Assembly (NCBI GenBank): GCA_021809845.1
Contig: JAJZJW010000002.1
Coordinates: 1-64,000, forward strand
Source: a bacterium
GTDB lineage: Bacteria > SZUA-79 > Acidulodesulfobacterales > Acidulodesulfobacteraceae
Direction: 5' to 3'
Length of the DNA stretch: 64,000 bases
The stretch's first letter is position 1; each line of letters begins with the position of its first letter. Both the position numbers and the translations under genes were made by a program. Shown piece by piece: positions 17,107-28,100 of the stretch. A model generated the notes under the pieces. That model was given only the letters and a program-made list of their open reading frames with translations. It did not search any database and had not been told where the DNA came from.

Positions 17107-18213
17107 TTATACGGTTGCCGGCGCTTTCGGTTCCCCGCCTATTAATGTTAAATAAACTAACAAGAGTAGAAAGAGTATCCCCAAGACAGTTGCTGCCGGT
17201 CTTTTAAACGGACTTCTTTCCTTTGTTCTGTCAATAAACGGAAGAAGAAATAATATTCCAAAACCGATTGAAGGAATAAGGAACGTTGAAAATATAATAA
17301 GTCCGTGTCCTGGAAAGTATTTTAATAATTCTTCGTTTGCTAAAAAATACCAGTCTGCTTCAGGAGCGAAGTGTAACGCCAATGGTCTGTACATCGGACC
17401 GATAGGTGCACCGACAACTACCGCTAATATATAAATAACCGCAAAGACAGCCAACGATACAATCATATCTTTATAAAACTGGTCTGGAAAAAAAGGTACT
17501 GTTCCATCGGGTTTCAGCCATCTTTTTTCATCATCTTCGCTTATTTTGCTATTTTTGTATTCTAATGCCATTCCTTGATGTCCGGTTTTTCTTATTAAAA
17601 ACAAGTGTATCGGTATAAACATTATTACCACAAGAGGCAATAACCAAACGTGAACGGCAAAGATATGCTGCATAGTTAAAACGCTCGTCTCGGTGCCGCC
17701 CCTGGCGATTTCTCTTATAAAACCTCCGATAAACGGTGTGTGGGAAGCAACATTTGTAAGAACGTTTATTGTCCACCAAGAGTTTTCATTACCAACAAGC
17801 ATATAACCTGTCAAACCTAAGACGGTAACCACTGAAAACAGCACCATACCTGCAATCCATTGCATTTCTCTTGGTTTTTTATAAGCTCCGGAAAAGTACA
17901 CCCTTGCCATATGTATAAGTATGACAAATATCATAGTAAAGGCACCCCAGAGATGAATGCCTAATAATATATTTCCAAAAACAACGTGATGCTTCAGAAA
18001 ATATGTCGCATTTCTTGCTATCGGAAAATAAGGAACATAATAAAACAACAGAAATATGCCTGTCACTACCTGAACGGTAAAAAGAAAAGCAAGCAGGCTT
18101 CCTAAGGTATATGCCCAGCCTCCGCGTCTCGGTATTCTTTCCCCGTTAAATTCTTCTATGACTTTAGTAAGACCGATTCTTTCATCGAACCAGTTCTGAA
18201 TTTGTTTAAACAT
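17107..18213 (-). CDS. Cytochrome b of a quinol:cytochrome c (bc-type) complex
   Basis: 368-aa fused cytochrome b that carries both the b6-like N-terminal four helices and the subunit IV-like C-terminal helices. Haem ligands are the His pairs in GIHLWGAF...LIHMARVYF and HIFAVHVW...PIHLF. The quinol-oxidation loop, normally PEWY, reads PEADWYFL, a two-residue variant. It overlaps the Rieske gene by one base, so the two are translationally coupled. Together they oxidise menaquinol or ubiquinol and pump charge across the inner membrane. The Lys/Glu-rich loop at 205-235 links the two halves. Confidence 0.93.
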   Translation of the reverse strand: MFKQIQNWFDERIGLTKVIEEFNGERIPRRGGWAYTLGSLLAFLFTVQVVTGIFLLFYYVPYFPIARNATYFLKHHVVFGNILLGIHLWGAFTMIFVILIHMARVYFSGAYKKPREMQWIAGMVLFSVVTVLGLTGYMLVGNENSWWTINVLTNVASHTPFIGGFIREIARGGTETSVLTMQHIFAVHVWLLPLVVIMFIPIHLFLIRKTGHQGMALEYKNSKISEDDEKRWLKPDGTVPFFPDQFYKDMIVSLAVFAVIYILAVVVGAPIGPMYRPLALHFAPEADWYFLANEELLKYFPGHGLIIFSTFLIPSIGFGILFLLPFIDRTKERSPFKRPAATVLGILFLLLLVYLTLIGGEPKAPATV

Positions 18214-18737
18214 CAGATCCCCCTGTCTTTTGGATTGTCTTTGAACTTATTTTGAATGTAAACAGTATCCTTATCTTTGCCAAATTTGTGAACCCATTGA
18301 TAAAGAGGTCTTGGCGGAGGTCCGCCGACTACCTGCCCTGTTGCGTTAAACATGCCTCCATGGCAAGGGCATAGAAATTTTTGTCTTGCAGCTATCCAGT
18401 GCAGAGGGCACCCTAAATGCGTGCATTGATTTGAAAAGAACAATAGGTCGCCATTAACCTGTTTTACAACAACTACCTGTCTGGGCAAAGTATTAACTGA
18501 CCAGCCTTCTTTAACTCTAAAATAAACAGGAACAAACTTCGGGCTTAACGGTTTTAAATTTAAATCACTGATTTTGCCAAGTTTTGTCCAGACAATGTCT
18601 CTTTTTCTGAACAATGGATTTAAGACTGCACCAAGAATAGGAACCGCTAATGCGATACCGATAACAGTTGAAATCAATCCAATGACAACCATCATAAAAG
18701 TTCGCCTTGAAGGCGATTCTTCTGAGCTTTTTGCCAT
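18213..18737 (-). CDS. Rieske [2Fe-2S] protein of the bc-type complex
   Basis: 174-aa iron-sulfur subunit. The twin-arginine-like start SPSRRTFM is followed by an uncleaved TM anchor (about 14-38). The cluster boxes are QCTHLGC (Cys105, His107, Cys110) and CPCHGG (Cys123, Cys125, His126); Cys110 and Cys125 form the expected disulfide. The tail contains the GGPPPRPLYQW proline loop. A strong GGGGGG-type site precedes the ATG. First gene of the operon Rieske - cytochrome b - haem c protein. Confidence 0.95.
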   Translation of the reverse strand: MAKSSEESPSRRTFMMVVIGLISTVIGIALAVPILGAVLNPLFRKRDIVWTKLGKISDLNLKPLSPKFVPVYFRVKEGWSVNTLPRQVVVVKQVNGDLLFFSNQCTHLGCPLHWIAARQKFLCPCHGGMFNATGQVVGGPPPRPLYQWVHKFGKDKDTVYIQNKFKDNPKDRGI

Positions 18738-18925
18738 TTTTTACCCCCCTTTAGTTTAAATATTATGAATTTAAAAGTAATTAATTTGAAAAATTAGTCT
18801 TGTAGGTATTTATATTAATCGTGTAATAAATTTCATTACAAGATTTATTTTTTATCACTATCTCGGTCAAAAGTCAATACTTTTTTATAATAATATTTCT
18901 GACAATGTCCCTCTATATTCACTAT

Positions 18926-21766
18926 TTATGCTTTGTTGATGACTATTTCATTTTTTAAATATTTTCCTGTCAGCGAATTTTTATTTAAGATTATTTCGCA
19001 CGGACTTCCTTCTGCTACTACAAAGCCGCCGTCGTCTCCGCCTTCAGGTCCCACGTCAATTACATAGTCGGCGCATTTTATCACATCCATATTGTGTTCA
19101 ATGACTACTACGGTGTTTCCTGAGTCTACTAATAGATTAATAATTTTTAGTAGTTTTTTTATATCTTCAAAATGCAGTCCGGTAGTGGGTTCGTCTAATA
19201 TATAAAGTGTTTTAAACTCGTTAGGTCTGGACAGTTCCTTTGATAATTTTATTCTTTGAGCTTCCCCTCCCGAAAGGGTTGTTGCAAGCTGACCTAAAGT
19301 AATATAATCCAGCCCTACGTCTATTAAAAATTTTATTTTATGCGCTAGAGACGGAATGCTTCCAAAAAAGTCATACGCTTCTTTAAAAGTCATATTTAAA
19401 ATATCGTAAATATTTTTATCTTTATATTTTACCTCTAGCGTTTGGCTATTATATCTTTTTCCTTTACAAACATCGCAGGTAACATATACATCGGGCATAA
19501 AAAGCATCTCAATTTTTTTAACCCCGTCGCCTGCGCAGGCTTCGCATCTGCCCCCTTTAACGTTAAAGCTGAATCTGCCCGGCTGATAACCTCTTATTTT
19601 AGATTCTTTCGTCTCTGAAAACAAAGTTCTTATTGTCGTAAAAATACCGGTATATGTTGCAGGGTTAGACCTCGGTGTCCTCCCGATTGGGGATTGGTCG
19701 ATATCTATCACTCTGTCAATCAGATTTATATTTTCAATCGAATCGACATCAAATTTTGAAAAATCTTTTATCCCGTTTTTATAACCGAATACAGCTTTGT
19801 ATAACGTGTCAATAACAAGAGTACTCTTACCTGAACCCGAAACGCCTGTAACACAGACTAAATTACCTAAGGGGATTGAAACATCTATATTTTTCAAATT
19901 ATTTTTTTTAGCCCCTATAATTTTTATAAAACCTTTATCCTGCGGTCTTCTTGTTGCCGGAATATCTATTTTCAATTTTTTAGTCAGATATTTTCCGGTC
20001 AGAGAATCTGGATTATGCATTATTTCTTCGGGAGTTCCTGCTGCTACCACAAATCCTCCGTTTTTACCGGCTCCAGGTCCCATATCTATAATATAATCTG
20101 ATTTCAGCATGGTCAATTCATCATGCTCAACAACTATAAGACTATTCCCTTTATCCCTCAAGTCAAATATAGTCTTTAAAAGCCTCTCGTTGTCACGCAT
20201 ATGAAGACCTATACTTGGTTCATCTAAAATATATAAAACACCTGTAAGTCCCGAGCCTATCTGGGTTGCCAGCCTTATTCTCTGAGATTCGCCGCCTGAA
20301 AGAGTGGAAGCTGACCTTGAAAGAGTCAGATAATCTAAACCTACATTTACAAGAAAAGATAACCTTTCGGTAATTTCTTTAACAATTCGCTCAGCTATAC
20401 CCAATTCATATTCATTAAGGCTGATATTCTTAAAAAAATTAAGTGCATCTTTTACACTTAAATTTGCAATATCAACTATGGATAAATTATTTATTTTATA
20501 GCTTAAAGATTCTTTTTTCAGTCTGAATCCGCTGCATTCGGGGCAGGGCTTTTCACTCATAAATTTATAAGGGTCTATGATATAATTAGTCGAATTATTA
20601 TTCAGACTCTTTTTAAGCATATGGATAACTCCTTCCCATTCTTTTAAATTAAAACTTTGCTTGTCTGAATGTTCATCATAAAATTCTATTTTTTCTCCGT
20701 TTGAGCCATATAAAATAATTTGTTTTATATTTTCATCAAGATTTTCATAAGGCGTATTCGGGTTAAACTTATAATGCAGGGCTAAATTGTTTATAATATG
20801 ATTTCTGTAAACCGGGCTCGATTTTTTTAGCACGTCTATAGCGCCATCCCTTAGCGACAGTTTTTTATCCGGAATTATCAAATCTTCGTCAAAAAAAGTT
20901 TTATAGCCCAATCCTCCGCAAGAAGGACATGCGCCTGCAGGACTGTTAAAGGAAAACATCACAGGTTCCGCTTTCCCATAATTGAGCCCGCAATCTAAAC
21001 ATACAGAATGTTCGCTCAAAAATATATCCGTTTCTTTATCATCTTCAGCTATAAATTTTAGTTTTAGCGTGCCAAGAGATAATTTTAATGCAATTTCTAT
21101 AGAATTATATAATCTTTGTTTGATTTCTTTTTTTATAACAAGCCTATCTATGACGACGTCAATATCATGTTTTTTATTCTTATCTAAAATAATATCGTCT
21201 TCCAAGCTGTACTGCACATTATCGGCATAAATTCTTGAAAATCCGTGCTTTAAATATTCTTCGAATTTTGTTTTAAATTCACCTTTGCGTCCTATAACTA
21301 CCGGAGATAAAACAATCAATCTGGTTCCGCGCTTACCGCATTCAAAAATAACATCTATCATCTGGTCAACAGTTTGCGGTTCAATTTTTTTGCCGCATTT
21401 ATAGCAATAAGGTGTCCCTATTCTTGCGAAAAGTACCCTTAAATAATCATATAAATCCGTTATCGTGCCAACTGTAGAGCGGGGATTCTTACTGACTGAT
21501 TTCTGTTCAATGGATATGGTAGGAGATAAACCTTCAATTGAATCAACATCTGGTTTATCCATTTGTTCCATAAATTGCCGCGCATAAGAGGACAAAGATT
21601 CTAAATATCTTCGCTGACCTTCGGCAAATATTGTGTCAAAAGCAAGGCTTGATTTTCCCGAGCCTGATAAGCCGGTGATAACAACAAGTTTATCTTTAGG
21701 AATTTCTAGATTAATATTTTTTAGATTATGCTGTCTTGCGCCTTTTATTATTATTTTTCTTTCCAT
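18926..21766 (-). CDS. uvrA: Excinuclease ABC subunit A
   Basis: 946-aa damage-recognition ATPase of nucleotide excision repair. It has two ABC ATPase modules with Walker A motifs [10 protein letters not shown] and [10 protein letters not shown], two LSGGE(S/A)QRI signatures, and zinc-finger CxxC pairs near residues 255-285 and 735-765. Length is normal for the family. It overlaps the end of pdxA by 16 bp and is the last gene of a long co-directional run. It works with UvrB and UvrC, and with Mfd encoded in the same run, which delivers stalled-polymerase sites to UvrA. Confidence 0.98.
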   Translation of the reverse strand: MERKIIIKGARQHNLKNINLEIPKDKLVVITGLSGSGKSSLAFDTIFAEGQRRYLESLSSYARQFMEQMDKPDVDSIEGLSPTISIEQKSVSKNPRSTVGTITDLYDYLRVLFARIGTPYCYKCGKKIEPQTVDQMIDVIFECGKRGTRLIVLSPVVIGRKGEFKTKFEEYLKHGFSRIYADNVQYSLEDDIILDKNKKHDIDVVIDRLVIKKEIKQRLYNSIEIALKLSLGTLKLKFIAEDDKETDIFLSEHSVCLDCGLNYGKAEPVMFSFNSPAGACPSCGGLGYKTFFDEDLIIPDKKLSLRDGAIDVLKKSSPVYRNHIINNLALHYKFNPNTPYENLDENIKQIILYGSNGEKIEFYDEHSDKQSFNLKEWEGVIHMLKKSLNNNSTNYIIDPYKFMSEKPCPECSGFRLKKESLSYKINNLSIVDIANLSVKDALNFFKNISLNEYELGIAERIVKEITERLSFLVNVGLDYLTLSRSASTLSGGESQRIRLATQIGSGLTGVLYILDEPSIGLHMRDNERLLKTIFDLRDKGNSLIVVEHDELTMLKSDYIIDMGPGAGKNGGFVVAAGTPEEIMHNPDSLTGKYLTKKLKIDIPATRRPQDKGFIKIIGAKKNNLKNIDVSIPLGNLVCVTGVSGSGKSTLVIDTLYKAVFGYKNGIKDFSKFDVDSIENINLIDRVIDIDQSPIGRTPRSNPATYTGIFTTIRTLFSETKESKIRGYQPGRFSFNVKGGRCEACAGDGVKKIEMLFMPDVYVTCDVCKGKRYNSQTLEVKYKDKNIYDILNMTFKEAYDFFGSIPSLAHKIKFLIDVGLDYITLGQLATTLSGGEAQRIKLSKELSRPNEFKTLYILDEPTTGLHFEDIKKLLKIINLLVDSGNTVVVIEHNMDVIKCADYVIDVGPEGGDDGGFVVAEGSPCEIILNKNSLTGKYLKNEIVINKA

Positions 21767-22800
21767 TTTAGTCTGTTATCCGCAATTTTAGAAGCAAGCA
21801 ATATTGAATAAATTATACTTCTTGCGTCCGCAATATTTTTTCCTGCGATATCGTAAGCAGTTCCGTGCACAGGCGATGTCCTGACTATAGGCAGCCCAAC
21901 TGTAACATTAGCTCCGTAATTGAATGATAAAAGTTTAAAAGGTATTAATGCCTGGTCATGATACATAGATATTGCAATGTCAAAATCTTTATATCTTTTT
22001 GCATAGAAACTATCGGAAGGAAAAGGGCCTTCTATATTAAAATTATTTCGTTTAAATTCAGCAATTAGAGGGCTTATTATATTAATTTCTTCGTTTCCGA
22101 GCTCTCCATTTTCCCCGGCATGGGGATTTAACCCAAGAACTGCAATATGCGGATTATTTATGCCAAAATCAATTCTAAGCGAATTGTAAGATATATTGAT
22201 AATTTTTTCTAATAATTTTTTTGTTAATTTCTCCGAAACAAGTTTTAAAGGTATATGAATAGTAGCAAGTATGGTTATTAATTTTTTAGAATAAAAAAGC
22301 ATTGCATAATTTTCTTCGGAAGTAAGGTGAGCCAAAAGCTCCGTATGAGCATGAAACATTGCCCCGCCTTTAAACATCATATTTTTATTTATAGGTGCGG
22401 TAGCAATGCCCTTTATTTTACCTGACTTAGCAAATTCAACCGCCTTTAATATAAATTTTTCGGTATCTTTAGCATAATTATAATTTTCAACCCCGAAACT
22501 GACTGATTTATATGACTCATCTGAACAATTGATAACATTTAGGAAATCATTCCTATAATATTTTAAAAGAGCTTCTTCGGTATTTATGTCATTTGGACTG
22601 ATAGAGTTAATTTTTAACTTTGATTTAACGACATAACTGTTTATAAAATCTATGTAAGTTGCCGAGCCAAAAATTATGGGGAGAATAGCCCTATTATTTT
22701 TTTCTAAAAAATATTTGCACGACAAAATAGAGATTTCCGGTCCGACCCCCCCGGGATCACCCATGGTTATGCCGATAATACTATTTTTTTTTAACGGCAT
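21751..22800 (-). CDS. pdxA: 4-hydroxythreonine-4-phosphate dehydrogenase
   Basis: 349-aa NAD(P)- and metal-dependent enzyme of the DXP-dependent pyridoxal 5'-phosphate pathway. The N-terminal [14 protein letters not shown] motif is diagnostic. Metal-ligand His residues lie in [12 protein letters not shown], in the LNPHAGE segment and in [14 protein letters not shown]. It lies between surA and uvrA, an order often seen in deltaproteobacteria. The product overlaps uvrA by 16 bp. A weak AGAAGA site precedes the ATG. Confidence 0.96.
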   Translation of the reverse strand: MPLKKNSIIGITMGDPGGVGPEISILSCKYFLEKNNRAILPIIFGSATYIDFINSYVVKSKLKINSISPNDINTEEALLKYYRNDFLNVINCSDESYKSVSFGVENYNYAKDTEKFILKAVEFAKSGKIKGIATAPINKNMMFKGGAMFHAHTELLAHLTSEENYAMLFYSKKLITILATIHIPLKLVSEKLTKKLLEKIINISYNSLRIDFGINNPHIAVLGLNPHAGENGELGNEEINIISPLIAEFKRNNFNIEGPFPSDSFYAKRYKDFDIAISMYHDQALIPFKLLSFNYGANVTVGLPIVRTSPVHGTAYDIAGKNIADARSIIYSILLASKIADNRLKWKEK

Positions 22801-22853
22801 TTTTGTCTTCTTAAATTTTATATTTATCAGTTTTTATTTAGTTTTAGATAAAA

Positions 22854-23894
22854 TTAAGAAACTAAAAGCAGCTTAATAAACGAATTTTTCCTGGCTTTCT
22901 TTACAAGTTTAGACAAATATTTGCCCGTTTTAATTTTTTCCAGCTGCATAAAGATTCTTGACTTAACCTGCTTGAAAGATTTATATGAGCCATATTTTTT
23001 ACCTACAGATTTAAGCAATGTATAGCCGAATTTTGACGGAATTATTTTGCTTATCTGTCCCACTTTTAATTTGAATGCTGCTGAAGAGAAAGCAGGCGAC
23101 AATTTGTCTTTATACACATAACCTATTCTGCCGCCATTTTTTTCAGAGGGGTCATCGGAATATTTTGACGCAAGTGATGAAAAGCTGACATTCCCTTTAA
23201 TGGCGATATTTCTGATATGAACCATTTTGTGATATATTTTTTCCCTCAATGCTTTACTTGCATTTGTAGGAACTGAAATAAATATAAGCTTTAAGTCTTC
23301 CTCTTCTGCGCCTCTGAATTCTTCGATATTTTTCTTGTAATAGTCAAGAAGCATTGCATTAGTAATATTCATTTTGCTGCCGTAAATTTTTCTTAAGAGA
23401 CTGAACTGCATAAAATGTTTCTCAAGCTGTTTTTTGTACTCATGAAAGCTAATCCCCTTAGTTTTCAGCATTCTTCTAAATTCCGGCACCGTCATATTGT
23501 TAGATTTCGCAACAGCTTGGATATAATCATTAATTTTTTTAGGCGATATATAAAGTGCGGCTTTTTGTTCTTCCTGCTTTATAAGCATTTTATCGACCAA
23601 AAAATTAATAATTTTTTTTGTCTGCGTCATTATTCTTACATCATTTCTGTTAAATATGCCATTTGACGCGTCTTTTTGCATCTGTTCGTAATTCTCAAAC
23701 GCCGGCTTGTTAAATTTAGCAAGGTCATATAGAGTGATAGGAGTTTTGTTTACAACTGCCAGCACTTGGTCTGATACAATTGCGTGAGCGTTCAATGCGG
23801 GTAAAAAAATATAAACTGATAAAAATGCAATAAGAGACGCGATAAAAATACGTCTCTTATTGCTGTTATAACTTGACCTAACTTTTTTACTCAT
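22854..23894 (-). CDS. surA: SurA-like periplasmic chaperone / peptidyl-prolyl isomerase
   Basis: 346 aa. Residues 1-38 form a signal peptide ending AHA, followed by the typical IVSDQVLAVVNKTPITLYDL opening of the SurA N-terminal domain. One parvulin-type rotamase domain is visible at about 205-300, with the family elements FSSLASKYSDDPSEKNGGRIGYV and GQISKIIPSKFGYTLLK. It helps outer-membrane proteins fold. SurA of enterics has two parvulin domains; one is common outside that group. It lies directly downstream of another PpiC-type gene and upstream of pdxA. Confidence 0.88.
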   Translation of the reverse strand: MSKKVRSSYNSNKRRIFIASLIAFLSVYIFLPALNAHAIVSDQVLAVVNKTPITLYDLAKFNKPAFENYEQMQKDASNGIFNRNDVRIMTQTKKIINFLVDKMLIKQEEQKAALYISPKKINDYIQAVAKSNNMTVPEFRRMLKTKGISFHEYKKQLEKHFMQFSLLRKIYGSKMNITNAMLLDYYKKNIEEFRGAEEEDLKLIFISVPTNASKALREKIYHKMVHIRNIAIKGNVSFSSLASKYSDDPSEKNGGRIGYVYKDKLSPAFSSAAFKLKVGQISKIIPSKFGYTLLKSVGKKYGSYKSFKQVKSRIFMQLEKIKTGKYLSKLVKKARKNSFIKLLLVS

Positions 23895-23973
23895 ATTTTA
23901 TTATTTCCTGTATTAAATTTAAAACACGCTAATACATATATATAAAACAATAACTATTTAATAATTATAAAAT

Positions 23974-24924
23974 TTACTTTTTAGAAGACGTTGACGCTGA
24001 TGGTTTAAATTGATTTAAGGCCGCTAAATTTTTATAATAATATGTAACTTTAGAGGCTTTTTCAACTTTGTTAAGATAATTTTTAAATAATTTTCGTCCT
24101 TCTTTTTCTTTCATTATCATGATAATCTGATTTTTTATTTTAGAAAACGGTTTCGGCTTGCCTGCTAAAATATTATTGAGCTTGATGATATCAAAATTTT
24201 TGCCTACAGGCACAATATTGGAATAACCGCCTATTTTAGGGATACTAAACGCAGCCTGGTTAAACGAGGGTGTTGACTCGCCAAATTTTATCCAGCCGAG
24301 AACTCCTCCGCTTTTTGCATTTGGAGCCGTAGAATATTGTTTTGCTAATTTTGGAAAAGAAATACCTTTTTGCAAATTTGCATATACTTTTTTTGCGGTA
24401 GCCAGTGAACTAAGTTGGATATAGCTTACATTAATTTTAGACGGCAAATTAAATGTATTGAGATGTTTTTTATAAAAATTTTTAGCAGACTGATTGGTAA
24501 CCAGCAATTTTTTTTGTACTTTTTCATGTAACAAAAGCTGCACAAGTAAACCCTTTTTAAAATCAGACAGCTGCATTTTATACGCCTTTGATTTATTAAG
24601 TCCGTCTTTAATTGCCCTATCTGCTAAAATTTGTCTTTCAACCATACTTTTAAGAAATCGCTTTTGTCCCTGCTGCGTTGATACAAATGACGTAACAGAA
24701 GGGGGCAGCTTTGCAATCTCCGATTTAAATTCATTGAGCGTTATCGGTTTGCCGTTTACTGTCGCTAAAACCTTTGACGAAGGAGCAGGTTTTTTTGCAC
24801 ATCCATAAAGTCCGAAAGATATTGCAAATAAAAATAAACTAAATACAATAATTTTTGAAAATCTTTTTGTAATTTCTGATTTTTTTGACAAATATACTTT
24901 GCCGTTTTTCTTCCTTAAATACAT
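23974..24924 (-). CDS. PpiC-type peptidyl-prolyl isomerase lipoprotein (PrsA/SurA-like)
   Basis: 316 aa. After a polar start comes a hydrophobic helix ending in LYGC, a lipobox with Cys42 as the lipid-modified residue, so the protein is membrane-anchored in the envelope. Residues about 50-150 form a SurA-N-like helical domain that starts VLATVNGKPITLNEF. A parvulin domain follows at about 160-255 with FPKLAKQYSTAPNAKSGGVLGWIKFG. GGGAG precedes the ATG. It is tandem with surA and probably arose by duplication. Confidence 0.88.
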   Translation of the reverse strand: MYLRKKNGKVYLSKKSEITKRFSKIIVFSLFLFAISFGLYGCAKKPAPSSKVLATVNGKPITLNEFKSEIAKLPPSVTSFVSTQQGQKRFLKSMVERQILADRAIKDGLNKSKAYKMQLSDFKKGLLVQLLLHEKVQKKLLVTNQSAKNFYKKHLNTFNLPSKINVSYIQLSSLATAKKVYANLQKGISFPKLAKQYSTAPNAKSGGVLGWIKFGESTPSFNQAAFSIPKIGGYSNIVPVGKNFDIIKLNNILAGKPKPFSKIKNQIIMIMKEKEGRKLFKNYLNKVEKASKVTYYYKNLAALNQFKPSASTSSKK

Positions 24925-25174
24925 TTAATTTCTCCCGAAATAATTTAAATTATTTAATAATAATTAATGATTGTTGAATTGTTCATAAAATATGTATTTT
25001 TATCTATTACATCACATATACGTACAATTTATATAAATTTTTACAATTATATTTTTTAATATTTATCTTAAAAATGATAAATTCCGCTTTTGCAAACTTC
25101 TTATTGTATAAAACTGGGTTATTAAGGAAGTCGCAAAGTTATAAGCATTGTAAATAATAAACATATATTTTACT

Positions 25175-28100
25175 TTAAATATTAACATAGCGGTCTATTT
25201 CTTGCAAGATAAATATAATAGAGCTGATATCGAGGGTTTTGTCGGCAGCTGCATTATGAATATTATCTGTTAAATCTTTTTTATTTTTTTTCACCTTTAT
25301 CTTTAGCTTATATTCAGAAACAAAATTAATCAGATATTTGGATAATATTTCTTTGTCGTTAACAAAACTTATCAATGCTTTCGCAAATTCGACATTTGCA
25401 TCATCTAAATCACTTGATATTTGTACACCGGAAAACTCCTGAATATAAGTTCCGGAGCGCAATTCGCTACAGCTATCGTAAAATTTTTCGTTTCGTTCTT
25501 CACATCTGGAAGTTTCAACGCTTTTGTTATTTTTACCTGAATTGTTATAAAATTCTATATCAAATTCTTCTTTATGAATATCAATAAATTTTACTTTTAT
25601 TTTTCTCATGCAAACTTTTAGCTTAGAAACATTTATTAAATTATCAATTTCTTCGGGATATCTTCCGAATCTATCTATTAATTCTTCTTCTATACTACAA
25701 ACTTCCTCAATGCTGCTGCAGGCTGAAAGCCTGCGGTAAAACCCCAATTTTATTTTGCTGTCTTTTATATAACTTTCGGGAATATACATACTAAAATTAG
25801 CCTTAACTTCCGGAAATATTTCTATGGGAAGAACTTTGCCTTCTATTTTTTTAATCTCGTCTTTAAGCATTTGCATACACATTTCTAAACCTATAGAATT
25901 TATATTGCCAGATTGAGCCCCGCCTAAAATGTTGCCTGCACCTCTTATCTCCAAGTCTGCCATAGCCAACCTGAAACCGGAGCCTAAATCATTATACTCC
26001 ATGATAGCGGCGAGTCTTTTTTTCTGCTCTTTGGTCAACTCTTCAGAATTGGTTAACAGCACGCAATAAGCCTGCAAATATGACCTCCCGACCCTGCCTC
26101 TTAATTGATATAACTGGCTTAAACCTAAACCTTCCGAATTATTTATAATAATGGTATTTACGTTTGGATTGTCAAGACCGGACTCAATTATCGCTGTACT
26201 GAGCAGCATATCGTATTCCTTGTGATAAAATTTATGCATTATTTCTTCAAGGCTGCCGACATCAAGCCTGCCGTGAGCAACACCGATCCTTATATCAGGC
26301 ATAAACTCATTGAATTTATTTAGTAAGGATTCAAGATGCGCTATTCTGTTATCTATAAAATAAACCTGCCCTCCTCTCATTATTTCTCTATAAACATATT
26401 CTTTTATTATAGTTTCGTTGTACAACGAAACGACAGTATTTATATTTTTTCTGCCTATAGGCGCCGTATTAAGAATACTTATGTCTCTTATGCCGGACAC
26501 CGAAAGATAAAGAGTCCTCGGTATAGGGGTCGCGCTTAAAGCAAGTACGTCAATGGAAGATTTTAATTTTTTTAATTTTTCTTTTTGGAAAGCACCAAAT
26601 TTTTGTTCTTCATCGATTATTAAAAGTCCCGGGTCTTTGAATTTTATTTTATCAGATAATAGTTTGTGTGTTCCAATTATTATATCAATCTTGCCGCTTT
26701 CTATTAATTTTATCGTTTCTTTTTCTTCCTTTGCAGACATAAACCTGGATAAATAAGCAATTTTAAGCGGATATTGTTCAAAACGTTTTGTAAAATTAGT
26801 AAAATGCTGTTCAACTAATAAGGTCGTAGGAGCTAAAAATATAACCTGTTTCCCGTCCATCCCCGCTTTAAAAGCCGCTCTTATCGCAACTTCCGTTTTG
26901 CCGTAGCCGACATCTCCGCAAACTAATCTGTCCATCGGTTTATTTGCTCCCATATCTGCAAGAACATCTTTTATTGCTTTAGTTTGGTCTTCTGTTTCCT
27001 CATATTCAAAATTTTCTTCAAACTCCATGTAAGATTCATCTTCTTGTGCTTGTGAAAAAGCAAACCCCTGTTCGGATTTTCTTTTAGCATATAATTCAAC
27101 AAGGTCTTTAGCAATCTCTTCAATTTTTTCTTTAGCTTTTTTCTTCGATTTTCCCCATGTTTTTGTTCCTAATTTATTTAATTCAGGTTCCGACTCCCCC
27201 GAATTTATATATTTATGTATGAGATATATTTTTTCGGAAGGTACGAATACTTTGTCTCCTCCGGCATAAATAATCTCAAAATAATCAGCGGTTAAATTTC
27301 CCGATGTGATAGTTTTTATTCCTATAAATTTCCCTATGCCGTGATTAACATGAACTACAAAATCGCCAGGATTTAATTCTCTGATATTTTCAAAGAAATC
27401 CGTTTTGTTTTTTTCTTTTTTAAATTCGCTTTCGTCAATAATATCTTTTCGTTTTTCAGACAGTTGCTGTCCCGTTAAGATGAGAAATTTACGTTTTTTA
27501 GAAAAAAAATCCTCAGAATAATAATCTAGTTTATAGTAATTTTTTGCAGAGCGTATATAACTTTCAGATGCGTCTAAATTAAAATAAAAAACATCATTAT
27601 TATATTTCGTAAATAAATTATTAAGCTGACTCTCAAGGGCGGTAATTTCATTGTTATAGTTGACATTTGTGTTCTCCATAAAACATTGTTCGTCTTGCTC
27701 TCCCGCCGGAGCGCTATTGATGCAGCGTACGTTATTTTGAGCAAAAATATTTGCTGCCTCATTTATATTTTCTTTATTATTATTTAAATCAGATTTTTCC
27801 GCAAAAATTAACGGCTTTTCAATAATCTCAAGTATATTTGATTTTTTTTTAAGTATATCGTCTTTTAGCGGGAATATTAAATAACTATCTATTTTATTAA
27901 TGCTTCTTTGACTATTTATGCCAAAATATCTTATATCCTGGACCTCATTGTCAAAAAAATCAATTCTCACAGGATTATCGGCAGCGTCTCCGTATATATC
28001 TACCAATTCCCCTCTCACAGAAAATTGAAACGGGTCCTGAATATACTCTGTTTTTTCGTACCCAAAAGACAACAAATCATCGATTAAATTGTCTCTGTCT

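Noticed and set aside
25025-25174. Imperfect inverted repeat (CTTTTGCAAACTTC / GAAGTCGCAAAG) between mfd and ppiC
   Set aside because: Several mismatches and no T-run; too weak to call a terminator.
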